Source: Desulfovibrio sp. Fe33
Lineage (GTDB): Bacteria > Desulfobacterota > Desulfovibrionia > Desulfovibrionales > Desulfovibrionaceae
Direction: 5' to 3'
DNA length: 64,000 nucleotides
Assembly: GCF_028532725.1 (NCBI RefSeq)
Contig: NZ_JAQKGU010000002.1
Span: forward strand, 1 to 64,000
Part shown: positions 1 through 9,250 of the stretch, piece after piece
How the letters are laid out: each line of letters begins with the position of its first letter
Position numbering within the stretch: the stretch's first letter is position 1
The notes under the pieces: generated by a model
Databases searched by the model: none
What the model was told of the DNA's origin: nothing
What the model saw: the letters and a program-made list of their open reading frames with translations, nothing else
Position numbers and translations under genes: made by a program

Positions 1-471
1 GGCATTGACGTCGAGTTTATCGAACCCGGCAAGCCGCAGCAAAATGGCTCGCATGAAAGGATGCATCGCACTTTGAAGCGAGAATTTCGCAAGGGCCGGG
101 ACATGCGCCAGCAGACACGGCTCATGCGCTCCTGGCGCAGGATTTACAACCATCGGCGCGGTCACGAGGCGCTTGGCATGGCCGTGCCCGCCAGCCGATA
201 CGTCAGATCAGTTCGGAGTTTTCCCCCTATCATCCCGGATTTTCAATATGATGAGGGCGAGGCTGTCAGGCGTGTCAAACGCAGCGGGGAAATCCTATGG
301 GCCGGGAAAATGCGATACATCAACCAGGGGTTGCGCGGTTGCTCGGTGGGGCTGCTGGATGATCAAAACGGCGACTTGATTGTTTACGCAGGATCGGTCC
401 TGCTGGGGCTTTTGAAAAGGGACGGCTCCGGGGGCCTGATCAGGCCCCCGGAGCCGAAACAGAAACGGTAA
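1..471 (+). CDS. IS481-like transposase, C-terminal part (5' truncated by window edge)
   Basis: The reading frame is open from base 1, so the start lies outside the window. The first residues contain GxPQQNGSHER, the third acidic block of an rve/DDE integrase core, with the Glu of SHER as the likely catalytic residue. A YNHRRGHEALG block follows, as in IS481 and IS3-group transposases. The last third is the C-terminal extension typical of IS481 proteins. The enzyme would cut and join the ends of its own element. A 32-bp perfect palindrome lies inside the last codons (424-455). The two GTGTTACC repeats beyond the stop fit an IS end. Confidence is high for a transposase fragment and moderate for the family. 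Confidence 0.85.
   Translation, partial: GIDVEFIEPGKPQQNGSHERMHRTLKREFRKGRDMRQQTRLMRSWRRIYNHRRGHEALGMAVPASRYVRSVRSFPPIIPDFQYDEGEAVRRVKRSGEILWAGKMRYINQGLRGCSVGLLDDQNGDLIVYAGSVLLGLLKRDGSGGLIRPPEPKQKR
424..455. repeat. 32-bp perfect palindrome at the transposase 3' end
   Basis: GGCTCCGGGGGCC is followed by TGATCA and then its exact reverse complement. It is read as codons for the last residues of the transposase. No T-run follows, so it is not a standard terminator. It may insulate the element against read-through or be a recognition hairpin. Confidence 0.6.
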
Positions 472-524
472 AAGTGTTACCTATGTTCCCGGGCAGAAGT
501 GTTACCCATGTTCCTGGTTGCACA

Positions 525-574
525 AAACCCTTTTCAAAGGGTTTCCTTCCCCTTCCCCCGGCCGCCGGAGGCAA
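525..574. repeat. Repeat B, copy 1 (hairpin plus CCGGCCGCCGGAGGC)
   Basis: A hairpin (AAACCCTTT-TC-AAAGGGTTT) is followed by a pyrimidine tract and CCGGCCGCCGGAGGC. Nearly the same string is at 15995-16045, between convergent genes. It lies just downstream of the minus-strand ywbE-like gene. Confidence 0.6.
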
Positions 575-579
575 AATAC

Positions 580-774
580 TTACTCTAATATCTCTTTCAC
601 GCGGCCGACCTGGCCGTCGGCGAGGCGTACCTTGATGCCGTGCGGGTGTGTGGGGGATTTGGTCAGCAGGGCGGCGACCACGCCTTCGGTGAGAGCGCCT
701 GTACGCTGGTCTTTTTTGAGCACGATGCGGACCTTTTGGCCCGGCTTGATATCTTTGCGGTTTCTTCCGTCCAT
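580..774 (-). CDS. ywbE: YwbE-family protein (DUF2196)
   Basis: This 64-residue basic protein matches the YwbE family over its whole length. It has the core GQKVRIVLKKDQRTG, then LTEGVVAALLTKSPTHPHGIK, and ends in the VGRVKEI block. It is probably a small SH3-like or KOW-like beta-barrel protein. The molecular function of the family is not established and a nucleic-acid or ribosome link is only a guess. The size is normal for the family. It stands alone downstream of a secreted-protein gene on the same strand (125 bp away). Confidence 0.8.
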   Translation of the reverse strand: MDGRNRKDIKPGQKVRIVLKKDQRTGALTEGVVAALLTKSPTHPHGIKVRLADGQVGRVKEILE

Positions 775-898
775 GGTGGTTCCTCGGTTTGGCGCTGTTC
801 ACGACATGATGCGGGGGCGGCGATGTGTCCGGCGCGGCGTAGCTTGGGCGAACGCGAAGAGCGGCGAGGGCCGCCCGGTGTGATAAAGGGGAGTTGGG

Positions 899-1402
899 CT
901 ACTGCCAGGAGCCTTTCTTGAAACTGAAAATCTGGCGGTTGGGGATCACGGTAACCGGTGTGAATTCGGCCGCACGGCAGGCGGCGGGAGAATCGCCCGA
1001 GGCTTCCATGACCAGTTCGCAGAAGCGCATGACGCCGACGAAGGGGACGGATTTGGAGGAGGACCGGCGTACATTGGTGACGATGGAGTCCATGTCGATG
1101 GCGTGGAAGCGGGCCAGATAGGAGCCGTCCGCCTGCTGCGTGATCTGCATCCGCGAGCGCGCCAGGCGGTGATTGCGGTCCAGAGACTTGGCCCGGGTAC
1201 GGGCGAACTGGGTGAAGTCGGCTTTCTTGGTGGCCAGTCCCGTGTCCAGGAAGACCGGCATGTTTTCCGCGGTGACGGGGGTGGATGCGTCGCCCGGCGA
1301 AATTGAGGCGAGGTCCTGCGCCCAGGCGGGCTGGACGGAGGCCGCAAAAAAAGCCCCGGTCAGAAAAACGGCCAAGGAGGCATAAACGATAAATTTGTGC
1401 AT
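899..1402 (-). CDS. Secreted hypothetical protein
   Basis: I chose the ATG at 1402, not the upstream one at 1456, because a GGAAGGA ribosome site lies before it and the encoded N-terminus is then a clean signal peptide (MHKF, hydrophobic core, cleavage near QPAWA-QD). The mature part (about 145 residues) has no membrane segment and two cysteines, in RFCEL and AACRA, that could form a disulfide. No family is recognised. It lies 72 bp downstream of the VWA-OmpA gene on the same strand, so it may share its transcript and act in the periplasm or envelope. Confidence 0.65.
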   Translation of the reverse strand: MHKFIVYASLAVFLTGAFFAASVQPAWAQDLASISPGDASTPVTAENMPVFLDTGLATKKADFTQFARTRAKSLDRNHRLARSRMQITQQADGSYLARFHAIDMDSIVTNVRRSSSKSVPFVGVMRFCELVMEASGDSPAACRAAEFTPVTVIPNRQIFSFKKGSWQ

Positions 1403-1474
1403 GGCGTTGAATCCTTCCAACCAGAGCAAGGGGTTGGGCGGCGGTGCGCCGCCCAACCTATATTTGCTGTACCT

Positions 1475-2524
1475 CTATTTGGTCTGGATTTCAACCCTGC
1501 GGTTGAGCTTACGTCCTTCCTTCGTGGAATTGTCATACTTGGGAGCCATCTCGCCGTAGCCCTTGGCCTCCAGGCGGTCGGAAGCGATGCCGTTGTCGGT
1601 GAGCCACTTCATGACGGAGTTGGCGCGGCGTTCGGACAGACCCTGGTTGTAGGCCTCGGTGCCGGTGGCGTCGGTGTGACCGGAGATCTCGTAGGTGGCG
1701 GCGGAATCTTCTTCCAGGATCATCTTAGCCTGTTCCAGGACCGGGATCATCTCATCGGTGATCTGGTACTTGTCGAAGCCGAAGTTCAGGTTGAAGGTAA
1801 CCACTTCCTTGGCCGGAGCCGGAGCCATGACGACCGGAGCCGGAGCCGGATCGGCGACTTCGGAGTAGAAGACGTCCTTGGCGTACTGGTTCAGCGCGGC
1901 GGCGTCGGCGAAGGTGGCGCCGTCGGCGGCCACGGAACAGGGGAAGGCGGCGCGGATGCCGTCAACAACGGCCTGGCCCTGGGCGGTCTCGGCGTAGCTG
2001 ACAACGTGGACGCACAGGTTGTTGCCGTACTTGGCGTACATGTTCTTGGCGACCGCGATCGGGTCGGCGCCGTAGTTGGACTCGCCGTCGGTGAAGATTA
2101 TCAGCGCGGTCTTGCCGGACATCTTGGCGAGAGTCGGGTTGATTTCGTCAAGGCCGACGCCCATGGGAGTCCGACGGTTGAAGATTGCATAGTCGGTGTT
2201 GATGGAGTCGATAGCCGCTGCGACAGTGGCTTCGGAGTAGGCCTTGGGCGGGCACTGAACCTGGAACGGCGCGAACAGGGCCACGGCCGAGTTGTAGTCC
2301 AGGGCCGGGATAGCGGCGTTCAGGGCCGCCATGTCGCTCTTCGCCTTTTCGTTTTTCTTCATGCCGTCGGCGTTTTTCATGGCCATGGAGCCGGACTGGT
2401 CGAGGAACAGTATGAAGTTATCGACTTTTTTGACCATCTTGGCGTTGGCCGTTGCGGCGAAGGCGAACGAGAACGTAAGCATCAATGCAAGGATCAACAA
2501 AAGGGGTTTTCTGGATTGTGTCAT
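1475..2524 (-). CDS. VWA-domain and OmpA-like envelope protein
   Basis: The 349-residue protein starts with a signal peptide (cut near ANA-K at residue 28). A von Willebrand A domain follows (about 35-230) with a complete MIDAS start, DQSGSM, and later FTDGES. An Ala/Pro linker (PAPAPVVMAPAPA) leads to an OmpA C-terminal domain (about 245-349) with the peptidoglycan-binding signature SGHTDATGTEAYNQGLSERR. It probably sits in the periplasm or outer membrane, anchored to the wall by the OmpA domain while the VWA domain binds a metal-dependent partner. A minus-strand TATAAT at 2593-2588 could be its -10 box. The partner is unknown. Confidence 0.85.
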   Translation of the reverse strand: MTQSRKPLLLILALMLTFSFAFAATANAKMVKKVDNFILFLDQSGSMAMKNADGMKKNEKAKSDMAALNAAIPALDYNSAVALFAPFQVQCPPKAYSEATVAAAIDSINTDYAIFNRRTPMGVGLDEINPTLAKMSGKTALIIFTDGESNYGADPIAVAKNMYAKYGNNLCVHVVSYAETAQGQAVVDGIRAAFPCSVAADGATFADAAALNQYAKDVFYSEVADPAPAPVVMAPAPAKEVVTFNLNFGFDKYQITDEMIPVLEQAKMILEEDSAATYEISGHTDATGTEAYNQGLSERRANSVMKWLTDNGIASDRLEAKGYGEMAPKYDNSTKEGRKLNRRVEIQTK

Positions 2525-2587
2525 GATTCCACTCCTTTAGAGGTTGTTGGCACTTCCTGAATCAATATAACAGAAACCATTATTCTC

Positions 2588-2593
2588 ATTATA
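2588..2593 (-). promoter_or_regulatory. Candidate -10 box of the VWA-OmpA gene
   Basis: A perfect TATAAT lies on the minus strand about 65 bp before the start codon. The -35 region (TTGCCT, 19-bp spacing) is weak. The surrounding AT-rich stretch is shared by the divergent promoters of this gene and hldD. Confidence 0.35.
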
Positions 2594-2757
2594 TACGCAT
2601 AACGAAGGTAGGAGGCAAGTGGAGTGAAGCAGATTATAAATAGTATAAGGGCTGTCCTGTGGGAGGAGGATGGTCCTTGCGGTTGCGTCCTGGCCGTGAA
2701 CACAGTATGTAAAGACGTTTACGCCTCTAGGCGTCATTGAGGCAGCAAGGAGTAGCC

Positions 2758-3738
2758 ATGTATATTGTCACCGGCGGCGCGGGTTTCATCGGCAGCGCCA
2801 TGGTCTGGAAGCTCAACACCATGGGCATCGACGACATCCTGGTGGTGGACAACCTGTCCACCAGCGAGAAGTGGAACAATCTCGTGGGCCTGAAATATCA
2901 GGACTACCTGCATCGCGATCAGTTCCTCAAGTTCATTCTGGAGGGCGAGGACCCGTTCAAGACCGAGGCGGTCATTCACATGGGCGCCTGTTCCTCCACC
3001 ACCGAGCGCGACGCGGATTTCCTCATGGAGAACAACTACCGCTACACGCAGTATGTCTGCCGGTTCTGCATGGCCCATGACGCCCGGTTCATCAATGCTT
3101 CATCCGCGTCCACCTACGGCGACGGCGAATTCGGTTTCGACGACGACGAGGACGGCATCGACAGGCTGCGTCCCCTGAACATGTACGGCTATTCCAAGCA
3201 GCTCTTCGATCTGTGGGCCAAGGACGCGGGCATCCTCGACCGGATCGTCTGCCTCAAATTCTTCAACGTGTTCGGCCCCAACGAATATCATAAGGATGAT
3301 ATGCAGTCGGTCATCTGCAAGGCCCACGCCCAGATTCTGGAGACCGGCAAGCTCAAGCTCTTCAAGTCCTACCGGGACGAATATCCCGACGGCGGGCAGA
3401 AACGCGATTTCGTCTACATCAAGGATTGCGTGGACATCATGGCTTGGTTCCTGGAGAACCGCGACAAGGGCGGCATCTTCAACGTCGGGACGGGAACCGC
3501 CAGGACCTGGAACGACCTGGCGAATGCGGTGTTCGCCGCCATGAACCGCGAGCCGTCCATCGAGTATATCCCCATGCCCGAGGCCATTCGCGACAAGTAT
3601 CAGTATTTCACTCAGGCGAACATGGACAAGCTCAAGGCCGCCGGGTGCACAGTTGAGATGACGAGTCTGGAGGATGGGGCCAGGGATTACGTCCGGAATT
3701 ATCTGGACAAGGACGACCGGTACCTCAGGTCCAGGTAG
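2758..3738 (+). CDS. hldD: ADP-L-glycero-D-manno-heptose 6-epimerase
   Basis: It converts ADP-D-glycero-manno-heptose to the L-glycero form for LPS inner core. This is a short-chain dehydrogenase-type epimerase of 326 residues, normal for the family. It has a Rossmann GGAGFIG at residues 6-12, MGACSSTTE near 75-83, the active-site stretch NASSASTYG, and the YGYSK catalytic pair (Y143, K147). The start at 2758 has AAGGAG 5 bp upstream; the ATG at 2737 lacks one. It begins a co-directional block hldD-lptD-mutL-alr, and pairing with lptD makes sense because both serve LPS. A UDP-sugar epimerase is the main alternative, but the heptose-type motifs fit better. Confidence 0.88.
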   Translation: MYIVTGGAGFIGSAMVWKLNTMGIDDILVVDNLSTSEKWNNLVGLKYQDYLHRDQFLKFILEGEDPFKTEAVIHMGACSSTTERDADFLMENNYRYTQYVCRFCMAHDARFINASSASTYGDGEFGFDDDEDGIDRLRPLNMYGYSKQLFDLWAKDAGILDRIVCLKFFNVFGPNEYHKDDMQSVICKAHAQILETGKLKLFKSYRDEYPDGGQKRDFVYIKDCVDIMAWFLENRDKGGIFNVGTGTARTWNDLANAVFAAMNREPSIEYIPMPEAIRDKYQYFTQANMDKLKAAGCTVEMTSLEDGARDYVRNYLDKDDRYLRSR

Positions 3739-3753
3739 CCGGGGGACTCCCTT

Positions 3754-6141
3754 TTGAAACTGAATCTTTCGCGTATATCGCTGGCCGCCGGGGTGCTCCT
3801 CGTCCTGTCGCTGTGCCTGCCGTGGACGATCATGGGCAAGTCTCCGGACCAGAACAGGGTCCGGAAGTACGTGCCTGACGCTCCCGCGCAGGCTCCCGCC
3901 GGCAACGAGTGGACCTTTTCCGCCGACCGGGTGTCGGGCGACCACACCAGCGAATACGTGGAGGCGTTCGGCAACGTTTCCCTGAGCCTGGGCGACGATC
4001 AGCTCCGCGCGGACTTCGCGCGCTACTACCAGTCCACCGGCTGGGTTTTTCTCAAAGGCAACATCCGTGCGCATTGGGGCGGCGATTTCCTTCAGGCCGA
4101 AGAAGGCGAGTTCGATCTGACCAACATGACCGGCTGGCTCAAGAACGGAAAGCTGTTCATGGCCAAGCCGCACGTTTACGTCGAGGCCGAGCGTGTGGGC
4201 AAGGCCGTGGGCGATTCCTATACCTTCAAGAACGCCAAGGTGACATCCTGCTCGGGCGAAAAACCCGCCTGGTCCGTGACCACCGAAGAGGGCGACGTGG
4301 CCCTGGACGGCCGCATCAAGCTGTACCGTTCGGCCTTCAGGATTAAGGATGTGCCGGTCTTCTACTGGCCGTATATGGTCCTGCCCGGACGGGGGGACCG
4401 CCAGTCCGGATTTCTCATGCCCTACCTGTCCAACTCGGACAAGCTGGGTATGCAGGTCAACCTGCCGTATTTCTGGGTCATCAACGACGAGATGGACGCC
4501 ACTTTCTACCAGAATTTCATGAGCAAGCGCGGCTACATGCAGGGCGTCGAGTTCCGGCACACCGAGGACGCCTCGTCCAAGGGCATGTGGCGGGCGGATT
4601 TCATGAACGACAGCATCACCGCGGCGGAAGATGCGGAGGAGTGGGGGGATTACCGGGGCGACGGCTTGACCCGAAGGAACAGCGACCGCTGGTGGGTGCG
4701 CGGCAAATATGACGGTTGGCTGGGCAGTCCCCAGTGGAAGATCAAGTTCGATCTGGACGTGGTTTCGGACCAGAACTACCTGCGCGATTTCCAGGACGGG
4801 CCCAACGGATTCAACGATACCCGCGAGGAGTTCCTCGACGCTTTCGGCCGCGACATCGAGAACAAGGATTCTCTGCACCGGCTGAACAAGGCCTATGTCA
4901 GCCGCAGCTGGGACCGCTTCGGCGTGGTCGGGCTGGCACAGTACGACCAGAACCTGGCGTATCGGAACGGGAACAACCCGAGCAACCTGAATCCGACCAC
5001 CCAAATCTTGCCCGAGCTGAACGCGTTCGCCTTCCAGCAGTCGCTGGGGGCCGGATTCGAGGGGGCGCTGGACGCCAAGTACGATTATTTCTATCGGGAA
5101 TACGGGGATTCGGGCCACCGCATCAAGCTTTCTCCCGAACTCAAGTATCCCATGAAGAGCCGGTTTCTGACGGTCATTCCTTCGGTCTCTCTGGATCACA
5201 CCGCCTACTCCCTGACTCACCGCGAGTCCGTGGGCGATCTGGAGGTCGTCGGCACCGGCGGCCGGAACGATGTCATCGACACCACCAAGATCAAGGACGG
5301 CTTCCAGACCAGGACCACGTGGACCGGCGGCTTCTCGGCCTTTTCCGAGATGACCCGCACCTTCGCCGTGGGCGAGGCCCCCAAGGCCGACCCCAGCCTG
5401 GCCGGGACGTCCAGCTGGACCCGGCTGAAGAATTCGATCATGCCCCGCGTGGATTACGTGTACACGTCCAACGTCACCGGCCAGGAGACGCTGCCCTATT
5501 TCGACGCCTACGACCGGCTGGAGGGCAAGAACGCGGTGACCTATTCCCTGACCAGCGTCCTCGACCGGCGTCGTGACAAGGTCGTCCTCTCGCCCGGCAC
5601 GGACGGCGAGCCCGTCGCCAGGGTGGCCCGCGACTATCTCGACTTCCTGCTCTTCCGGGTGGAACAGTCCTACGACATCCGGGAGGCCCAGCGAAAAGAC
5701 GAACTCGGCCGCTACGAGCGCAGGCCGTTCTCGGACATCATGGCCGAACTCAAGATCAAGCCCGTAAATTTCGTGGACTTCCTGACGCGTAACTGGTTCT
5801 CGCCCTACAAGGGGGACATGACGCAGAGCGAAAACTCTCTTCGCTTCTACAAGGACGGCCTGGGCGAGATCACCGTGGGTTACGACTTCCTGCAAAGCCT
5901 GGACGAGTACAAGCGCACCCGCGACGACTCCATGTCCATCCTCAGGTTGGGAGCCGAGTGGGAGATCAACGAGGCCCTGACTCTGGGTGCAAGATACCGC
6001 CACGACTTCGTGGATGAGCAGGACCTGGAGCGGACCCTGTACCTGGATTGGGCGGCCGAGTGCTACACCCTGCACTTCGTCTACACCCGGAAGTCCAGCG
6101 ACAACCGCTTCGAAATCGGTTTCGACCTGTTGAACTTCTAA
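3754..6141 (+). CDS. lptD: LPS-assembly outer membrane protein LptD
   Basis: LptD inserts LPS into the outer leaflet. The start is TTG with a G-rich site upstream, and it gives a signal peptide (residues 4-28). Residues about 50-170 form the OstA/LptA-like jellyroll (ADRVSGDHTSEYVEAFGNV, QAEEGEFDLTNMTGWLKNG). The rest is the beta-barrel with the family signature VPVFYWPYMVLPGRGDRQSG. At 795 residues it has normal length. It begins 15 bp after hldD. Only a few cysteines are visible (TSCSG, ECYTL), fewer than the two pairs of E. coli LptD. Confidence 0.92.
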   Translation: MKLNLSRISLAAGVLLVLSLCLPWTIMGKSPDQNRVRKYVPDAPAQAPAGNEWTFSADRVSGDHTSEYVEAFGNVSLSLGDDQLRADFARYYQSTGWVFLKGNIRAHWGGDFLQAEEGEFDLTNMTGWLKNGKLFMAKPHVYVEAERVGKAVGDSYTFKNAKVTSCSGEKPAWSVTTEEGDVALDGRIKLYRSAFRIKDVPVFYWPYMVLPGRGDRQSGFLMPYLSNSDKLGMQVNLPYFWVINDEMDATFYQNFMSKRGYMQGVEFRHTEDASSKGMWRADFMNDSITAAEDAEEWGDYRGDGLTRRNSDRWWVRGKYDGWLGSPQWKIKFDLDVVSDQNYLRDFQDGPNGFNDTREEFLDAFGRDIENKDSLHRLNKAYVSRSWDRFGVVGLAQYDQNLAYRNGNNPSNLNPTTQILPELNAFAFQQSLGAGFEGALDAKYDYFYREYGDSGHRIKLSPELKYPMKSRFLTVIPSVSLDHTAYSLTHRESVGDLEVVGTGGRNDVIDTTKIKDGFQTRTTWTGGFSAFSEMTRTFAVGEAPKADPSLAGTSSWTRLKNSIMPRVDYVYTSNVTGQETLPYFDAYDRLEGKNAVTYSLTSVLDRRRDKVVLSPGTDGEPVARVARDYLDFLLFRVEQSYDIREAQRKDELGRYERRPFSDIMAELKIKPVNFVDFLTRNWFSPYKGDMTQSENSLRFYKDGLGEITVGYDFLQSLDEYKRTRDDSMSILRLGAEWEINEALTLGARYRHDFVDEQDLERTLYLDWAAECYTLHFVYTRKSSDNRFEIGFDLLNF

Positions 6142-6207
6142 GCGCGGCCGCCTGTCCGGCGGGAACCGGGTTGCGTCTCCGGGCGCGATGGTTACATTAA
6201 TGGGGAT

Positions 6208-8055
6208 ATGACCGCATTGCCTGAAATTCGCGTATTGCCTCCGGGGCTCAAGAACCAGATCGCCGCGGGCGAGGTGGTCGAACGTCCCGCCAGCGTCGTC
6301 AAGGAATTGGTGGAGAACGCCCTGGACGCCGGGGCTACCCGCGTTGACGTGACCGTCGAGCAGGGGGGGCGCTCCCTTATCGTGGTCCAGGACAACGGGG
6401 CGGGCATCCCGGCCGGTCAGCTCAACCTGGCCGTGACCCGGCACGCCACCAGCAAGATTCGCGACTTTCGTGACCTGTCCTCCATCGGCTCCTTCGGGTT
6501 CCGGGGCGAGGCCCTGCCCTCCATCGCGTCGGTCTCCCGTTTCGTCATGACCTCCCGAGCCGCCGGGGCCGCCGAAGCCGCCTTCATCGAGGTGCGCGCG
6601 GGCGAGGTGGCCGCCGAAGGACCGGCCGCGCTGGCCGCTGGAACCCGGGTGGAAGTCCGCGATCTGTTCGCCTCCACTCCGGCCCGGCTCAAGTTCCTCA
6701 AGACCGACTCCACCGAGAATCGGCGTTGCCAGGATGTGCTCATGCGCGCGTCCCTGGCCCACCTCGACACCGGCTTTTCCCTGACCGTGGGGGGACGTGA
6801 ATTCTTCCGCCTGCCGCCCGGCCAGGCGCTGGCCGATCGCCTCGCCTCCTTCTGGCCCCCGTCCGTCTGCGAGAGCCTCAGTCCCTTCGATTGCGAGCGG
6901 GACGGCTTCCGCGCCCGCGGTGTTGCCGGTTCGCCCAACACGGCCCAGGGGCGCGGCGACCGGATTCTGCTCTATGTCAACGGCCGCCCGGTGCAGGACA
7001 AGCTCATGCTTTCGGCCGTGCGTCAGGCGTACAAGGGAATGCTCCTGTCTCGGGAATATCCGCAGATGGTCCTTTTCCTCGATCTGCCCCGCGACGAGGT
7101 GGACGTAAACGTACATCCGGCCAAGCTCGAAGTGCGTTTCATCGATGAGCGGCGCGTTTTCTCGGTCATCCGTTCGGGCGTGCTTCAGGCCTTGTCCGGC
7201 AGCGACGAGGAAGTCGCGTCCGGATTTCCCGTCCCGGAATCGCGTCCTGATCCGGCTGTTTTCTCCGGCTCGGGTTCCGTGTTCCGTGAGACCGGTCCTG
7301 CGGAACGTTCCGGCCCCGCTTACCGTTCCGACTCGTTCGAGGAAGCGAAATTTTCCACGTACAAGGCGTTCAAGGAGGACAGGGCGCGTTCCCTGGACCT
7401 TCCGGTGCCGCCTCCCGCGCCCTCCTTCTCGGCAGGACGGCAGGGCGGGGACGCCCCGCCCACGGCCCGCGAAGCCGGGACGGACGCCCTGCGGCCCGCA
7501 TCCCTGGCTGCCGGCGGATACACCTATCTCGGCCAGATCGCCGACACCTACCTGGTCCTGCGCCGGGGGGCCGACATGTTTCTGGTCGATCAGCACGCGG
7601 CCCACGAGCGGGTTTTGCTCGCCTCCATGCGCGATCAGCGCAGGAAGGGCGACTCCCAGCCCCTGGCTCTGGCCCTGGAGTTGCCCCTGCATCCCAGTGA
7701 GGCCGAGGTCCTGGCCTCCCTGCGCGAGGATTTGCGCGCCATGGGGTTCGTCATCGAGATGGACGGCCCGGCCAAGGCTTTGGTCAGGGGAATTCCCCCG
7801 ACCCTTGAAACCGGCGAGGCTCGGGAGTATCTCAGGGACGCCCTGGCGGAAAAAGCCAGGGGGCTGGACGACCTGTGGACCATGATGGCCTGCAAGACCG
7901 CCATCAAGGCCAATCAGCCGCTGGCCGTGGACGAGGCCCTGGCACTGCTGGAGACCTGGCTTGAGACGCCCGAGCGCGAGTTCTGCCCGCACGGCAGGCC
8001 CGTGGTCCTGCGCTGGACGCCTTCCGATCTCGAGAAACTGTTCAAGAGAAAGTGA
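6208..8055 (+). CDS. mutL: DNA mismatch repair protein MutL
   Basis: The N-terminal GHKL ATPase has IAAGEVVERP, ELVENALDAGA, DNGAGI, FRGEALPSIASV and DVNVHPAK. A Pro/Ser-rich linker runs from about residue 350 to 430. The C-terminal dimerisation/endonuclease domain has DQHAAHERVLLAS, ACKTAIKANQPL and CPHGRP, metal-site motifs of nicking MutL proteins. The usual endonuclease motif is DQHA-X2-E-X4-E; here the last Glu is Ala. Length 615 is normal. It follows lptD by 66 bp, and its TGA shares one base with the alr ATG. Confidence 0.93.
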   Translation: MTALPEIRVLPPGLKNQIAAGEVVERPASVVKELVENALDAGATRVDVTVEQGGRSLIVVQDNGAGIPAGQLNLAVTRHATSKIRDFRDLSSIGSFGFRGEALPSIASVSRFVMTSRAAGAAEAAFIEVRAGEVAAEGPAALAAGTRVEVRDLFASTPARLKFLKTDSTENRRCQDVLMRASLAHLDTGFSLTVGGREFFRLPPGQALADRLASFWPPSVCESLSPFDCERDGFRARGVAGSPNTAQGRGDRILLYVNGRPVQDKLMLSAVRQAYKGMLLSREYPQMVLFLDLPRDEVDVNVHPAKLEVRFIDERRVFSVIRSGVLQALSGSDEEVASGFPVPESRPDPAVFSGSGSVFRETGPAERSGPAYRSDSFEEAKFSTYKAFKEDRARSLDLPVPPPAPSFSAGRQGGDAPPTAREAGTDALRPASLAAGGYTYLGQIADTYLVLRRGADMFLVDQHAAHERVLLASMRDQRRKGDSQPLALALELPLHPSEAEVLASLREDLRAMGFVIEMDGPAKALVRGIPPTLETGEAREYLRDALAEKARGLDDLWTMMACKTAIKANQPLAVDEALALLETWLETPEREFCPHGRPVVLRWTPSDLEKLFKRK

Positions 8056-9179
8056 TGATCGACTACAATAAACTGCGCGTGCGCATCCATCTGGATAATC
8101 TTCGCCACAACTACCGCCTGTTCGCCGAAATCCACGACAACGTCATCCCGGTCATCAAGTCCGACGCCTACGGCCACGGGCTGGTCGAGGTGGCCCGAGC
8201 CCTGGAAAAGGACGGCGCCGCGACTTTCGCCGTGGGCTTCGTCCACGAAGCGGCCAAGCTGCGGGATTCGGGCTGCGGCAAACGCATCCTGGCCCTGCTC
8301 GGTCCGGTTTCCGACGAGGACATCCGCTCCCTGTGGAGCCACCGCATCTTGACGCCCATATCCCATTTCACTCAGCTTGGGCGGGTCCTGGCCGCGTCCG
8401 AGGAACTCGGTCCCCTGGAGATCGGGCTCAAGTTCGATACCGGTATGCGCCGCCTCGGCTTCCTCCCGGAGGAGGCGGGCGAGGTCGCGGCGCTGCTCAA
8501 GGGGAGCAGGGTGACGCCGGTCATGGCCACCTCCCACCTGGCCCGCGCCGACGAAGCAGGCCGCGAGCAGGATGTGGCCCTTCAGGCCCGGCGGTTCAGG
8601 GCCGCTCTGGACGGGCTGGCCGGGGCCGGATTCGAGGTGGAGGCCAACCTGGCCAACTCCGCGGGCGGCATGGTCCACGACATCTGCCGCCTGGACTCAA
8701 TGCGTCTGGGCATCGGCCTGTATGGCTGCGACCCCCTGGAAGGGAGAGGCGGCGAGGCCCTGTCGGGCAAGCTCATGCCCGCCATGGAGGTTTCGGCTCC
8801 GGTCATGCAGGTCCACCCGCTGAAAAAGGGCGAATCCATCAGCTACGGCTGGACCTTCACCGCCGAACGCGACTCCATGGTGGCCATCGTCGGCGTGGGC
8901 TATGCCGACAACTACAGCCGCTCCCTGTCCAATCGCGGGGAAATGGTCATCCACGGCAGGCGCGTGCCCATCCGGGGCCGGGTTTGTATGCAGATGACCG
9001 CGGTTGACGTGACAGACCTTATGGGTGAAGGGAAGGACGTCCTGCCGGGCGACGAGGCGTGGCTTCTGGGCGGTCCCGGAGACAACCCCGTAACTCCCGA
9101 GGACCTGGCCGAGTGGAGTGGGACCATCACCTACGAAGCGTTCTGCCTGCTGGGGCAGAACCGGCGCGAATACGTTTAA
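8055..9179 (+). CDS. alr: Alanine racemase
   Basis: A PLP enzyme that makes D-alanine for peptidoglycan. PVIKSDAYGHG carries the PLP lysine (K35) of the N-terminal TIM barrel. SISYGWTF holds the second catalytic residue (Tyr) and VGVGYADNYSR lies in the C-terminal beta domain. Length is 374 residues, normal. I prefer the ATG at 8055, which overlaps the mutL stop by one base, over the GTG at 8052. The overlap means translational coupling with mutL. Confidence 0.93.
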   Translation: MIDYNKLRVRIHLDNLRHNYRLFAEIHDNVIPVIKSDAYGHGLVEVARALEKDGAATFAVGFVHEAAKLRDSGCGKRILALLGPVSDEDIRSLWSHRILTPISHFTQLGRVLAASEELGPLEIGLKFDTGMRRLGFLPEEAGEVAALLKGSRVTPVMATSHLARADEAGREQDVALQARRFRAALDGLAGAGFEVEANLANSAGGMVHDICRLDSMRLGIGLYGCDPLEGRGGEALSGKLMPAMEVSAPVMQVHPLKKGESISYGWTFTAERDSMVAIVGVGYADNYSRSLSNRGEMVIHGRRVPIRGRVCMQMTAVDVTDLMGEGKDVLPGDEAWLLGGPGDNPVTPEDLAEWSGTITYEAFCLLGQNRREYV

Positions 9180-9250
9180 GCATTTTTCGTGAACGAATAA
9201 CTTGAGGCCGGACGCGCGCGGAGCGCCGCGGACGGTCGGGGAGCAATAAT

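Larger units (their letters stand above)
1..517 (+). mobile_element. Right end of an IS481-like insertion sequence
   Basis: The transposase fragment is followed by two imperfect 21-bp direct repeats at 472-492 and 497-517 (AAGTGTTACCTATGTTCCCGG and a two-base variant). Tandem TGTTACC-ATGT-CC motifs are common at the ends of IS481-type elements. The exact terminus and any target duplication cannot be fixed because the left end is outside the window. Confidence 0.55.

Noticed and set aside
11-517. Intact insertion sequence
   Set aside because: Only the C-terminal half of the transposase and one end are inside the window, so completeness cannot be judged.
440-802. 120-residue minus-strand frame overlapping the IS end and the ywbE-like gene
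   Set aside because: It overlaps the well-matched ywbE-like frame and reads Arg/Pro-rich noise.
3100-7992. 1630-residue open frame on the minus strand opposite hldD, lptD and mutL
   Set aside because: It is antisense to three clear genes, has low-complexity Gly/Val/His-rich text and no family feature. It arises from high GC at third codon positions.
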